A DNA stretch of 64,000 bases, taken from NCBI GenBank assembly GCA_026705345.1, contig JAPPAV010000137.1, positions 1 to 64,000 of the forward strand, read 5' to 3'. Numbering within the stretch: the stretch's first letter is position 1; every line of letters starts with the position of its first letter. This document shows, piece by piece, positions 1-9,784 of the stretch. Made by a program: the position numbers and the translations under genes. The stretch comes from Gammaproteobacteria bacterium (lineage in GTDB: Bacteria > Pseudomonadota > Gammaproteobacteria > Pseudomonadales > Azotimanducaceae). The notes under the pieces were generated by a model, which saw only the letters and a program-made list of their open reading frames with translations, was not told where the DNA came from and made no database searches.

Positions 1-1
1 T

Positions 2-268
2 TTCGTGGACTTTCCGCCGTTTCTCTATCCCTCACTCGCGAAATATCCGGGCTAGGGGTACCTGAGCATCGATGTGTCCTCGCTAACAACCGTAGATCTC
101 ACGGTGACCTATCGCATGGATAACGGACTGCGGATGCGTGTGGGCGGTCGCAACATCTTCGACCGGGCCGCGCCCGCGAACGTTTACGGGGGCAACTTGC
201 CGTACGATCCGACGCGCTGGGATGCGCGCGGGCAAGAGTTGTTTCTCGATCTGAATTGGGAAATGTAG
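2..268 (+). pseudogene. C-terminal end of a TonB-dependent receptor (5' truncated by window edge; in-frame TAG at 53-55)
   Basis: Frame 2 reads FVDFPPFLYPSLAKYPG*GYLSIDVSSLTTVDLTVTYRMDNGLRMRVGGRNIFDRAAP...YDPTRWDARGQELFLDLNWEM; C-terminus matches that of the receptor at 13492-16803 (SLTTVDLTLTYELDNGLRVRASGRNLFES...YDPVRWDARGRVLSLELRWTN). Confidence 0.8.
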
Positions 269-385
269 TCGTCCGATCCGCAACCCGCGCGGCCAGCGTG
301 ACGATCCGCGCTGGCTGCGCTCGGCGCGGACTGGCGAGGAGTGCCGAGCTGGCGTGGCAATGATCGCCAGTGAGTGTTCCGGCCT

Positions 386-3300
386 CTACCTGTCGCTGGT
401 TACCGGGATCGTCGGGCTGCCAAGTTCCCGATACGCGGCTTCTGCAAGTTCGATTCGTTCCGCTAGATTCTCGGCGTAGTCGGCTTCGTCGGCCGCCAAT
501 GCAAGCGGATGCAGTTCGCGCATGAGTGGCAGCTTGTCGCCACGGTCTGCGGCCCGTCCTGCCCGCAACGCCCCGGCCGCATCCTCGCCCCCCAACTCGC
601 GCACGAGGCCCGCTTCTTGACGCGCCGACAAGGTTCCGCCGGCGGCAACCTCGACAGCCAGCTCGACCGGCAAAGGAGTGCCGATTTTGAGGGCCAGCAA
701 CGCGAAGTCGCGGAGTTCCACCGGGTCGACGTGGGGTTCGGCGTCAAGCTCTGTACCCAGTATTGCGACAACATCCCGCGCCGCCTCAATCTCGCCTGCC
801 GCATTTAGCTGCCAAGCCGCAACGAACAGCATCTCGCGCGCCCTCACCGGGTCGACATCCGCGTCGTCCAGCCAATCCCGCATGGCCGCCGCTGCGGTGC
901 GCGTCCACTCGGCAGCGCCCGGCCAGACGTGTTCGGATTCCGCCGGAAAGATGCGTTCCCGGCCATTGATGACCCCGGACATCGGCGTTTCCGACCCATA
1001 TCGACCGCTGAGTAGCGCCAAGCCAAATGCACGCGCCAAACCCGCGGTCGTGTTGGCCCGCCTTACCTGCTCCTCGTCGAACCAATCGGTTGCCGGGCCC
1101 GTATTGCGTTCCCTCGGCTCCACAAACCGTCGCATTAGCCGCAACGCCTCGGGTTCGTTCCCAGCACTGGCATGAACCCGCGCGAGTTCCAACAACTGCG
1201 GCACGTACCACGTCTCGAGAGGCCATTGGATCACCGCGGCGGTGGGCGAGACCTCCGCCGCCTCGGCGAGGACACCTTCCGGCGAAACGACGAGACCCAA
1301 GGTTTTCAACACGAACGCATCGAAGATAGCGGTTGATGCTTCGTCGTCCTCGGGGGGGGTCGCTACGGTAAGGATCTTTCTGGCCAATTCCATTGCGATT
1401 TCCGCAGGTAGCGCTTCGGCGGTCTCGGCCAAGATCTCGGAAAGACCTGGCCGGGAGGGGTTCCCGCCACCGTACGCATGCAGCACGACGGTCCCGCCCT
1501 GAATCACAACGGCCCCGCCGCTGCTCGTTCCGACACGTCGAATGAGATTCGCTGCGACCAGTGAGTAGTGTTCCCCTGCGGCGGAATATTCGCCGCCCTT
1601 GGCGTACAGGCGGGCCATGGACAGCAATTCCGACCCCGTCGGATCGTCGATCTCCGCCGCCCGCTTCGCGAAGATCTCAAGCTCGTCGGGAGAAAGCATG
1701 TCGTCGTCGCGGAGCCGGAGTGTCATCCACAGGGTGAAAAGGTGATTGCCGATTTCCTTCTCTCGCAGTTGCGACGACAGTTCGGCGAGCCGGATTTCGG
1801 ACAGACCCGCGGCGTCGAGAGCATCGGCGAGCAGTTCGTACAGCCGGGGTTCACTACGTCGTTGCGATGACGGCAACGAGGGGATGTAGCTCTCGAGTTC
1901 CTGCACAACGCCAGGCACCTCGACCAGGACGTCGAACAGGAGCGATGCGTCGCGCTTCCCTACGTTCGACTTCACGAGGCCCGATATGGATCCAATTCGA
2001 ATGGAAGCGTCGTATGTCCAAGCGTTCCTCGGCGTGTCGGTAGCAAGTGGGAGGGACAGCAATCCGCCCACACCTGGCATGTAGTAGCCGCGATTCCCAT
2101 CGTCGACCGGGGCACGCACCCCCCGCCAGAGGACGCGCAGGGATTCGACCGGACCCGTGTTCGTCGGTCCTTTGATCGTCTGGTCGTCTCCGGATGGGGA
2201 GCCCGTCGGCAACGCCGCCGAACCCGCGTGCGCGCTTGCGACCTCCCTCAACCGATCGATATTCCGAACCACCACGGGCGGGCGGCGGTTGTAGGGACTA
2301 TCCGGCCTTGGTCCGGAATAGAACCGTCGGAACAACCCAGGGCTGCCGCCGCCGCCACTGCTGGACATCTGGTCGAACAGCGCATCGACGACCGACTGGT
2401 CGCGTAGATCCTCTCCTCCATCGCTGACCACCTCGAGGGCGGCCTCGAACTTGCCCTCGCCAACGAGCCGGAAGTAGAGCGCCGCCCGCGCAAACCTGTC
2501 GGCGGGATTCCCCCGGTAGTAGTCTTGGAGGGCGTCCTCAGCCGCCGACCACTGCCCCAGATTGAGCAACGCACTGATGCGGTCCACCCGGTATCGACTG
2601 TTGTTCGGGTCAAGCGCTGCAAACTTTGGCGCGAGGTCCGCCTGACGCTTGAACTGCTCTGGGGGCGTCCAGCCGAATACCGAGAAGGACATCTCGTATG
2701 CCAGACCCGCTGTCTCCAATGGAATCGCTTCGCCGCGTTCCACTGCGGCCAGGATGCGCTCCCGTTCATCGGCGAACCGGTCGTGGATGCTGTGAGCGTT
2801 CCGCACCCCGGACCGCCAAAGTTTCGCCTTCGAGAGTCCGAGCAAGGCGTCGAAAGCACGCTGCGGGGTTCCCTCGTAGATGTCCTTCAGCACGGCTGCG
2901 AGGTCGACCTTCGTCGTTGCGCGATCCTGCACGTGCCGAGCGAGGGCGTAGACCAACTCGGCGTTGGTCGGATGAATGTCGGTGAGCAGCAACCGCATGA
3001 GGTTGACCAGGGAGTATGGCGTCGAGAGGTCCTGCTTCGACAGGTATACCGTTAGCGCATCCGTCAACGCCATCCGTTGCTCGCCCGGGACCTGCACCGA
3101 CAGCAAATCCGCAACGATGGGCGCAAAGTACGGCCCAAACTGATCTCCTTGATCGCGCCGCGCAATGCTAACGACGAAGCTCACCTGGTCGACGAGCGTG
3201 CCTTTGGCTTGCACATAGCGCCAGACGCCACGGGGGGCACCAAAAAACCGGAGGGCTTCGGATGCTTCCCCGTCGGGTTGGTTGATCAGCTCAATCAGAT

Positions 3301-6300
3301 CCGCGACGGAAACCAGGTCTCGCCCCAACGTCAGCTCCATTGCAGCAGCCAGGTGCGGCGAGTACGCCAGGAACTGCAGGAACGACTTGGCGTGATCCTT
3401 CAAGGTCGATGCGATGGGCGTCACCAGGCGTTTGAAGGCCGTCTCGTCGAGCAACAACCAGGCGTTGACCAAGCCATCCTGGTACTTGCCGTCCGTGATT
3501 CGATCCCGAAGTAGATCGATGAGCGTGTCCTCGTCCCCGACGAGGCGCGCCAACTGCACGGCATCACCGAAGTTGCCGCTTTGCCTGGCCCGTTCGAGGT
3601 GGCGCTGCAACAGGGACGAGTCCGGTACCGAGGAGGTCTCCGGTTCCTCCTCGTCCTTCGGGAAAGGCCCTTCAAGCGCTGAATCGATGCGCGCCGCCAA
3701 TTGGGGGTCTCCGACCGTATCCGCGACTCGACGACCGAACCGGGCCGTTCGGTCGAGACGTGGGAATTCACCGACCGTTTTCTCTTCAAGATCGCCCGTG
3801 CGCAGTACCGCTTGCAGGGCGTCCTCGAACATCGCCTCGACGGCACCGATCCGTGCCAGGGACGCATCGGTGTCGTGCGGCCAGGTACCAAGCAACCCCT
3901 GGACCAGGAACTCGAAGTAGGTCGTATAGTCGCGACTCACGCCCATGTTGGGTCGGCCGCGGTAACCGACGGACGAACTCGGATGCGTGGCACGCCTGCC
4001 GGGCCGGCTCAACGCCTCGCTGCGCAGCAGGTTGCCGAGGGCCTGAAGATACATCTCGTTCGCGACGCCGCGATGCCCACGCACCTCGTGCAGCATGGCA
4101 TTGCGGGCAAGCAGGCCGAGATCGTCCCGGTTCACCGACAGCGCGCGCGCGTAGTGCTCTAGTGCGCGTTCAGGATGTCCGGCGTCGTATAGGAGGTCGG
4201 CCTTCGTCTTGTCCACGTCGATCACGCCCGTAATGTCTTCGATCCTGTCGAGGGCTTTTTCCGCGCCCGCGACATCGTCCTTCTCGAGAAGCACCTTGCC
4301 AAGATTGATGTACACGTCCGGAGGCAGCGCCTGGCGTAGGCCGATCAGACGGCGACCGTGGATCAATTGGCGGTCCGGGTCGCCCCGACCGGTGTTGAAC
4401 CCTGCGAAGCCGGCGCTGGGCGTTGCCAATGTGACCAGTTCACGGAGGATCGCCGGACGTCGGATGCCCGCTTGGGGCAGGGAGTTTTCCAAGGCGCGGA
4501 ATACTCCTTCGGTGTCCCCGGTCTCCTGGGCGATGTCCGCCAGCAGCTGGTAGAGGTAGAACTTGTCGTCGTGGCTGGTGATGCGTTCCAGGATCACCCG
4601 CTGCGTCCACTGGAAGGTCTCACGCCTTTCGGGGGTCAGCCGTTCGCCGAACGAACGGGTGCCGATCATGTTGATGATGCCGTCCACGGCGACGACAAAC
4701 GCGTTGTCATCCAGGGCGTGCTCCGCCGCGTACTGCAGCATCGTCACCGCCTCGTCCCGGCGTCCCGCGCTTTTCATGCGATCCGCCATCAACAACAGGT
4801 TGTCGCTGTTTTCGGGGTTCCGGACCAAGGCCCGGCGGTAACTCTCGATCGCTTCCGCATCGAAACCGCCGAGGGACAGGATGCCGGCCTCGAACTCGCC
4901 GCTGACGCCTGCCGCGTCCAACGCGCGCAGTCGTTCGAGCCAGCGCTGGATCTCGCCGTATCGTTCATCGCTTTCCTCGGCGAGATCGTGGGCGAGCAGA
5001 TTCAGGACCAGATTCTGCACGTGCTCGAGTTCGTTGGTCCGGTCTTGACGGACCAGCTGGCGGAGTATCCGGTCGAAGCCCGCGTAGTCGTTCTGCAGCC
5101 GGTAGACATTGCCAAGCTGTCGGAGCCGCTCGACGGGACCGACGTCGCCCGATCTCGCGAACTCCTCGATGACCTCCGTCGCCGACAGCGTGTCGCCGAC
5201 CTCCGTGTAGATCCGAACCAGGAGATCCATCTCGTTGCGATCCGCCCGACCGGCATGGAGCTTCTCTTCGAGTTCCACCACGATGTCGCCAAGCGTGTTC
5301 AATTCCGCCGCCAGGAGCAGCAGCTGATCCTCGGCGAGACTGTGCCGGGCCGGGTTGTCGACGCCGACCCAAAGCCCTCGCCAGGCAGCGAGGGCGTCCT
5401 GCTTGCGGTCGGCAAGGCTGTAGAGCCATGCCAGGCGCATACGCTCGTTGTAGCCCAAGCCGTCCTGGGTGGAATCGAGCGCCTCCAGTATTTCGAGCGC
5501 CGGTTCCGGTCGATTCATGCGCTCGTAGGCGTCGGCGAGGTCGCGAACGGCACTGTCTCCGGGAGGCACCAGGGCCTCCAAGCGTTTGAGGATCGCGAAC
5601 GCATCGTCGTCGCGACCCCGGTCGTAACGGGCGTCGAACAGGAACAGCAACCCCTCGACGGTTTCCCCGGCCGCTGCCATATGCCCCTCGACCATCCGAA
5701 CAGCTTCCTCGAGGAACCCCATCCCGATCATCTGTTCCCCCGCTGCGACCAGCGCTTGCGGGCGATCCGCGTTCGCCGTCTCGAAAAGACGCCACACGTC
5801 AAGCGCGTCCTCGCGACGGGCAAGCCCCACGTAGTGCGACGCCAAACCCGCGTACCAATGCACCACGTCGGGCTCCGCCGACATGAGGCGGCGGTATTCG
5901 CGGATCATGTCACCGGTCCTGCCGGCGGCGACGTAGAGCTTGATCAGCCGCCGCCGGGAGTCGAGGTCGACGCCCGAGCCGTTGCCCGCAACCGACTCGT
6001 AGAACGCGACGGCGTCGTCGAAGCGCCGCGTCTCGTTCAGGAGATCAACCCGCAGTTCGTCAAGCATGGCCGTTCCCGGGCTCGAACGCTCATCGAGACC
6101 CGCAATCAGTTCCGTCAGGCTGCCCTGTTCCCGATGCGATTCGACAAGCAGCGCCAACGCGTAGCGGGCGTCCACTTGCCCTCCAGCCGCTTCGAATGCA
6201 AGCCAGGCTTGCCGTTGGGCCACGGAATGCGCGTCCGATGCCAGCGCCCATTGCGCCAGCCGCACATGCTCTCGGTAGGTCCGGTCCAGGTCGTCGCCCG

Positions 6301-6922
6301 TTACGGCCCCGTATATCTCACGGGCGAGGTCAGGGTGTCCCAGGATCGCCAGGGCGATGGCCGAGCGGTTCTTGAACGATTGGTCGCGCCCCTGCGCGAG
6401 TTCGACCAGGGCATCGACATTGGGTCCGCGAGCCTCGGCCATGGTAAGGCGAATACAGATGAACTCGGCCTCTTGCTTTCGATCCGTGGCGGCCAAGGCA
6501 CCCTCGTAGAAGGGGATAGCCGCCTGGACATCACCCGCAACATCGAGAAGCCGCGCCTTCAGGAGAAGGCCATCCGCAGTCTCGTCGTAACCCAACGCCG
6601 TCTCGATGGCCGACAGGGACGCTGCGCGATCACCGTGGCGCCAATGCAAATGCGCAATCACTAGGTGGATATTGGCTCGCTGGACGGGCGTTCGGTTCGG
6701 ATTGCCCGCAAAGACGCGCAGCCTCTTGAGGGTCCGGTCTAGTCCGCCGTTGCCCACGATGGCGTCGTGGTACACGGCGCGGATCGTGTCGACATCCAAA
6801 CGATGACCGCTGGTCTTGATGATTTCCGCCAACGGCGACGCCGCTTTCGCGCCGGGCGACCACACCCATGGGAGGGTCACCGCGATGGCGACGGCTATCT
6901 TGAAGCGACGCGTACGAGCCAC
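386..6922 (-). CDS. Giant secreted/periplasmic TPR-repeat protein (~2178 aa; GTG start proposed)
   Basis: Long ORF with many TPR-like helices (e.g. EALDVWRLFETANADRPQALVAAGEQMIGMGFLEEAVRMVEGHMAAAGE); signal-peptide-like VARTRRFKIAVAIAVTLPWVWSPGAKA after an in-frame GTG at 6922; ORF upstream of this looks non-coding. Confidence 0.8.
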   Translation of the reverse strand: MARTRRFKIAVAIAVTLPWVWSPGAKAASPLAEIIKTSGHRLDVDTIRAVYHDAIVGNGGLDRTLKRLRVFAGNPNRTPVQRANIHLVIAHLHWRHGDRAASLSAIETALGYDETADGLLLKARLLDVAGDVQAAIPFYEGALAATDRKQEAEFICIRLTMAEARGPNVDALVELAQGRDQSFKNRSAIALAILGHPDLAREIYGAVTGDDLDRTYREHVRLAQWALASDAHSVAQRQAWLAFEAAGGQVDARYALALLVESHREQGSLTELIAGLDERSSPGTAMLDELRVDLLNETRRFDDAVAFYESVAGNGSGVDLDSRRRLIKLYVAAGRTGDMIREYRRLMSAEPDVVHWYAGLASHYVGLARREDALDVWRLFETANADRPQALVAAGEQMIGMGFLEEAVRMVEGHMAAAGETVEGLLFLFDARYDRGRDDDAFAILKRLEALVPPGDSAVRDLADAYERMNRPEPALEILEALDSTQDGLGYNERMRLAWLYSLADRKQDALAAWRGLWVGVDNPARHSLAEDQLLLLAAELNTLGDIVVELEEKLHAGRADRNEMDLLVRIYTEVGDTLSATEVIEEFARSGDVGPVERLRQLGNVYRLQNDYAGFDRILRQLVRQDRTNELEHVQNLVLNLLAHDLAEESDERYGEIQRWLERLRALDAAGVSGEFEAGILSLGGFDAEAIESYRRALVRNPENSDNLLLMADRMKSAGRRDEAVTMLQYAAEHALDDNAFVVAVDGIINMIGTRSFGERLTPERRETFQWTQRVILERITSHDDKFYLYQLLADIAQETGDTEGVFRALENSLPQAGIRRPAILRELVTLATPSAGFAGFNTGRGDPDRQLIHGRRLIGLRQALPPDVYINLGKVLLEKDDVAGAEKALDRIEDITGVIDVDKTKADLLYDAGHPERALEHYARALSVNRDDLGLLARNAMLHEVRGHRGVANEMYLQALGNLLRSEALSRPGRRATHPSSSVGYRGRPNMGVSRDYTTYFEFLVQGLLGTWPHDTDASLARIGAVEAMFEDALQAVLRTGDLEEKTVGEFPRLDRTARFGRRVADTVGDPQLAARIDSALEGPFPKDEEEPETSSVPDSSLLQRHLERARQSGNFGDAVQLARLVGDEDTLIDLLRDRITDGKYQDGLVNAWLLLDETAFKRLVTPIASTLKDHAKSFLQFLAYSPHLAAAMELTLGRDLVSVADLIELINQPDGEASEALRFFGAPRGVWRYVQAKGTLVDQVSFVVSIARRDQGDQFGPYFAPIVADLLSVQVPGEQRMALTDALTVYLSKQDLSTPYSLVNLMRLLLTDIHPTNAELVYALARHVQDRATTKVDLAAVLKDIYEGTPQRAFDALLGLSKAKLWRSGVRNAHSIHDRFADERERILAAVERGEAIPLETAGLAYEMSFSVFGWTPPEQFKRQADLAPKFAALDPNNSRYRVDRISALLNLGQWSAAEDALQDYYRGNPADRFARAALYFRLVGEGKFEAALEVVSDGGEDLRDQSVVDALFDQMSSSGGGGSPGLFRRFYSGPRPDSPYNRRPPVVVRNIDRLREVASAHAGSAALPTGSPSGDDQTIKGPTNTGPVESLRVLWRGVRAPVDDGNRGYYMPGVGGLLSLPLATDTPRNAWTYDASIRIGSISGLVKSNVGKRDASLLFDVLVEVPGVVQELESYIPSLPSSQRRSEPRLYELLADALDAAGLSEIRLAELSSQLREKEIGNHLFTLWMTLRLRDDDMLSPDELEIFAKRAAEIDDPTGSELLSMARLYAKGGEYSAAGEHYSLVAANLIRRVGTSSGGAVVIQGGTVVLHAYGGGNPSRPGLSEILAETAEALPAEIAMELARKILTVATPPEDDEASTAIFDAFVLKTLGLVVSPEGVLAEAAEVSPTAAVIQWPLETWYVPQLLELARVHASAGNEPEALRLMRRFVEPRERNTGPATDWFDEEQVRRANTTAGLARAFGLALLSGRYGSETPMSGVINGRERIFPAESEHVWPGAAEWTRTAAAAMRDWLDDADVDPVRAREMLFVAAWQLNAAGEIEAARDVVAILGTELDAEPHVDPVELRDFALLALKIGTPLPVELAVEVAAGGTLSARQEAGLVRELGGEDAAGALRAGRAADRGDKLPLMRELHPLALAADEADYAENLAERIELAEAAYRELGSPTIPVTSDR

Positions 6923-7268
6923 GACGGTCCTAGTTCGTCGGATCGCGTTTTGGGTCGTCCTTACATGGGCCGAGCCTCGAACGGCGTCGGGCCGAGGTCT
7001 CTCGTCTAAGGAGGGCAGTGGACTATTCGCCGAGAAGACCCGCCAACGTGTCCGACACGTTCGTACCGCGCAAATGCCGTGCAATGGTCTTGCCTTCCGC
7101 GGACACAAGGAAACTAGCGGGAATGGCCGCTCCATCCCTGTTGGTCTGCCCAACAGGGTGGACGAGCACGCATCGCCCGCGAAACCACAATGTGTGCAGT
7201 TTTCGGTTGCCAGAAATGGGAGATTTGCCATTGGTTCGCAGTCCGGTTGACTACCCACAGGGGCTTGC

Positions 7269-8714
7269 TTAGGAACCTGGACCGCGCTCGTGGACGTAAC
7301 TAATCCATGTGCTGGCACTGCGGCGAACACCCTCGTTGCCGCTGTGCTTGGCGTTCTCGAAGGCGGCGATGGCTCTGTCGAACCGTCCGAGCTCGGCAAG
7401 GGCGACACCTTGCAAGAGCCATACTTCCCCGAGCTTTTTCAAACCACCTTTTTCCATCGCCAGCCGGCACGATTCCACGACTTCCTCCCACTCGCCTGTC
7501 TCGTTTAGCAACAGGGCTTTTCGATAGTAGGCTTCGCCGTCCTCCGCGAGCTGGGCAAGCTTGTCGATGGTGTCAACAGCCCGGTCGGTTTCCCGCGCCA
7601 TGGTCCACGAGTTGAGTAGAAGTTGGAGATTCTCCGAGCTCTCCTCGACATGGCCCCGCTCCATCGCCTCGCTCAGAATCGTGCCTGCGCGGGCGGGGTT
7701 CTCAAGGAATAGATTGAGCCGGACCAAGTTGAGTATCTCGGCCTGCGCGACCAAAACGCCTCGCTTCCATGGAATCGAAAGTGCCGCAAGTGCGCCCTCG
7801 TCCTGTCCGGTCTCCGTGTAGAGACCGGAGAGCGCGACGTAGTTGCGCGAGTTTCCGGGCCAGATGCCGATATTGTCCTTCAGCAGGTCGATGGCCTCGG
7901 CAAGCTGGCGCAAGCTAACGTGTATGGCCAGTTGGAGGTTGCGCCAGTTTTGGCTGGGTTGCTTGGCCAGTCGGTTGGCGCGAACGACATAAGGTAACGC
8001 TTCCCGCATCATCTCCCGCTGGGCGAAATTGGCACCCATGAAAATGTACGCCTCCGCGATGGGATCCGATTCGTAGCGAAACCAGCGCAATAGAGCAGCA
8101 TTGGATTCCTCGTAGCGTTCGTCGCCCGCGTGGAATCCGGCGACCGAATAGACGACACCCTGTTGTTGGTGGGTGGGCAGTGCGTCCAGTTCCAGGCATT
8201 TTTGGAAAGCCTCCAACGCCTCGTCCCGGCGCCCAAGCTGCGAGTAGACGAACCCGTAGGTGTGGTACAGCTGCGCGGCCTCGTACTTGCCGATGCGGTC
8301 CGGGCGGATCCGGTCCATCAATTCCAGCGCCCCCTCGGGACTGTCGGCGTCCAGCAGTTCGTGCACGCGAAAAAGCCGGGTGTAGAAGCCCTCACTCATG
8401 GTCGTGGACGGCGCGTCGCGCACGTTGGCAACCCGGTCCGCCCGGAGGGGATGCCATGGCGGCAGGTCGCTCGCTTCGCTCTGCGCTGCCGCCGTTGGCG
8501 TCAATATTGCCGACGCCAACGCAACGAACCGTAGCGCCCCAGAGCCAGGTCCGGACGCACGCGCTTGCAAGCGCGCGCGCTCCCTTTGGCGTTTGTGCCA
8601 TGGTGGGGGACGGGCTCCTCCCGTCCCGTGTCGAGCCAGCCGGTACGGCCGACGCGGGCGACCGCAAGTGTCGCCCCCACGGCGTTTCGACCGTGCGATG
8701 AGGCGCGTGCCCAT
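7269..8714 (-). CDS. TPR-repeat protein of a TonB2-type system (start uncertain; 5' end overlaps a repeat element)
   Basis: TPR repeats (AAQLYHTYGFVYSQLGRRDEALEAFQKCLELD); ATG at 8714 overlaps the TGA of the tonB frame; located last in the DUF3450-ExbB-ExbB-ExbD-ExbD-TonB-TPR order. Confidence 0.75.
   Translation of the reverse strand: MGTRLIARSKRRGGDTCGRPRRPYRLARHGTGGARPPPWHKRQRERARLQARASGPGSGALRFVALASAILTPTAAAQSEASDLPPWHPLRADRVANVRDAPSTTMSEGFYTRLFRVHELLDADSPEGALELMDRIRPDRIGKYEAAQLYHTYGFVYSQLGRRDEALEAFQKCLELDALPTHQQQGVVYSVAGFHAGDERYEESNAALLRWFRYESDPIAEAYIFMGANFAQREMMREALPYVVRANRLAKQPSQNWRNLQLAIHVSLRQLAEAIDLLKDNIGIWPGNSRNYVALSGLYTETGQDEGALAALSIPWKRGVLVAQAEILNLVRLNLFLENPARAGTILSEAMERGHVEESSENLQLLLNSWTMARETDRAVDTIDKLAQLAEDGEAYYRKALLLNETGEWEEVVESCRLAMEKGGLKKLGEVWLLQGVALAELGRFDRAIAAFENAKHSGNEGVRRSASTWISYVHERGPGS
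8573..8596 (+). repeat. 24-nt repeat GCGCGCGCTCCCTTTGGCGTTTGT (inverted mate at 12406-12429)
   Basis: Exact reverse complement ACAAACGCCAAAGGGAGCGCGCGC at 12406-12429; beside twin-hairpin copies 1 and 2 with the same relative orientation. Confidence 0.8.
8607..8676 (+). repeat. 70-bp twin-hairpin (BIME/REP-like) element, copy 1
   Basis: GGGACGGG-CTCCT-CCCGTCCC (8607-8627), 28-nt spacer, GGGCGAC-N7-GTCGCCC (8656-8676). Confidence 0.75.
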
Positions 8715-9354
8715 CAGTCTTCCAACTCGAACACGATGCTGGTCTTGGCCCACCTCTCCACCGGAACCCCGTCCACGACGCGGGGCTTGAATATCCAGCG
8801 CCGCACGGCCCGCAATGCGCTGCGGACGAACACACGTCCGGGTTCGGCTTCCGTCACCCGTACGTCGAGCACGCTGCCGTCCGTGCCGATCAGCACCTCG
8901 AACCTGACGAAACCCTCCGTGCCATCCACCAGCGCCTGGCGCGGATACTGGGGATTGATGCGAACGATCGGCTCGAGCTCCCCTTCCGGGGCTGCGTCTC
9001 CGGGTTCCCAGGTGCCCAGATAGAGTCCGGCGCCTGCGGCCCCCGAAACGTCGATCCGCGGGAGGTCGATGCGCATCGAGTCTTTCCGGGGGGGGGGGCG
9101 TCGTTGGTCACTTCCAGTTTGGGCGGTGGCGGCGGCGCCTGCGGTGGTGGTGGCTTCTCGGGTTTGACACGCCGCTTGGTCTGTACGATTTGCTCTTCCT
9201 CCACGCGAACCAGGTCGACGATCTGGCCGGCGTGGGCGGCACCGCCATGATCCCGCTGTCCGGATATCAGGGCGTTCATGACCAGAAACAACAGGAGTGC
9301 GACGAACACCCCGCCGGCAACGGATGCCAGCGTTCGCCGGCTGGTCTGGCCCAC
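8714..9354 (-). CDS. tonB: TonB-family energy transducer, split by a frameshift at an 11-bp homopolymer
   Basis: N-part (ORF 8890-9354) MGQTSRRTLASVAGGVFVALLLFLVMN...VKPEKPPPPQAPPPPPKLEVTNDAPPPG (TM anchor plus Pro-rich region); C-part (ORF 8714-9076) YPRQALVDGTEGFVRFEVLIGTDGSVLDVRVTEAEPG...WIFKPRVVDGVPV; frames meet at G11 (9088-9098). Confidence 0.85.
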
Positions 9355-9356
9355 GG

Positions 9357-9764
9357 CTAGTCGATGCCTTCCGCAGCCAGCGCGATCGACGGCACGCCGG
9401 CGGCGCGCACGTTGTCCATCAGGTCCAGAACCAAACCCGTGGAGGCGGTCTGATCCGCCACGATGACCACGCTGCTCAAGGGGTTCTCTGCCCTCGCCGC
9501 CTCGACCAGTTGCCGTATGCCGTGAAGCGTGACGGACCTGTTGTTAATCCAGACCTGATCGGCGCTCGACACGGCGATCAGGATGTTGGCCCGCTCCTTG
9601 GTCGCCGCGGTATGGGCGAGGGGACGTTCGGGGTCGATGCCGGGCTCCCGGACGAAGGAAGTCGTGACGATGAAGAAGATGAGCATGATGAACACGATGT
9701 CCAGCATGGGCGTGATGTTTATCTCCCACTCGTCGTCGGGCTTGCGTCTGCTGATCTGCCGCAT
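9357..9764 (-). CDS. exbD: ExbD/TolR-family protein
   Basis: MRQISRRKPDDEWEINITPMLDIVFIMLIFFIVTTSF: hallmark ExbD TM segment with conserved Asp. Confidence 0.95.
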   Translation of the reverse strand: MRQISRRKPDDEWEINITPMLDIVFIMLIFFIVTTSFVREPGIDPERPLAHTAATKERANILIAVSSADQVWINNRSVTLHGIRQLVEAARAENPLSSVVIVADQTASTGLVLDLMDNVRAAGVPSIALAAEGID

Positions 9765-9784
9765 CGCCGAGTTCGCTGCCTCCC

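Noticed and set aside
2-268. Amber (TAG) recoding to explain the interrupted receptor
   Set aside because: TAG terminates intact genes elsewhere in the window (e.g. 27321-27323 and 30701-30703).
4358-6664. 768-aa plus-strand ORF
   Set aside because: Antisense to the giant TPR gene; low-complexity R/H/D/V composition typical of a high-GC shadow frame with no recognisable motif.
6923-7408. N-terminal extension of the 2340-aa ORF
   Set aside because: Composition is non-coding-like and it precedes a plausible signal peptide; start moved to GTG at 6922.
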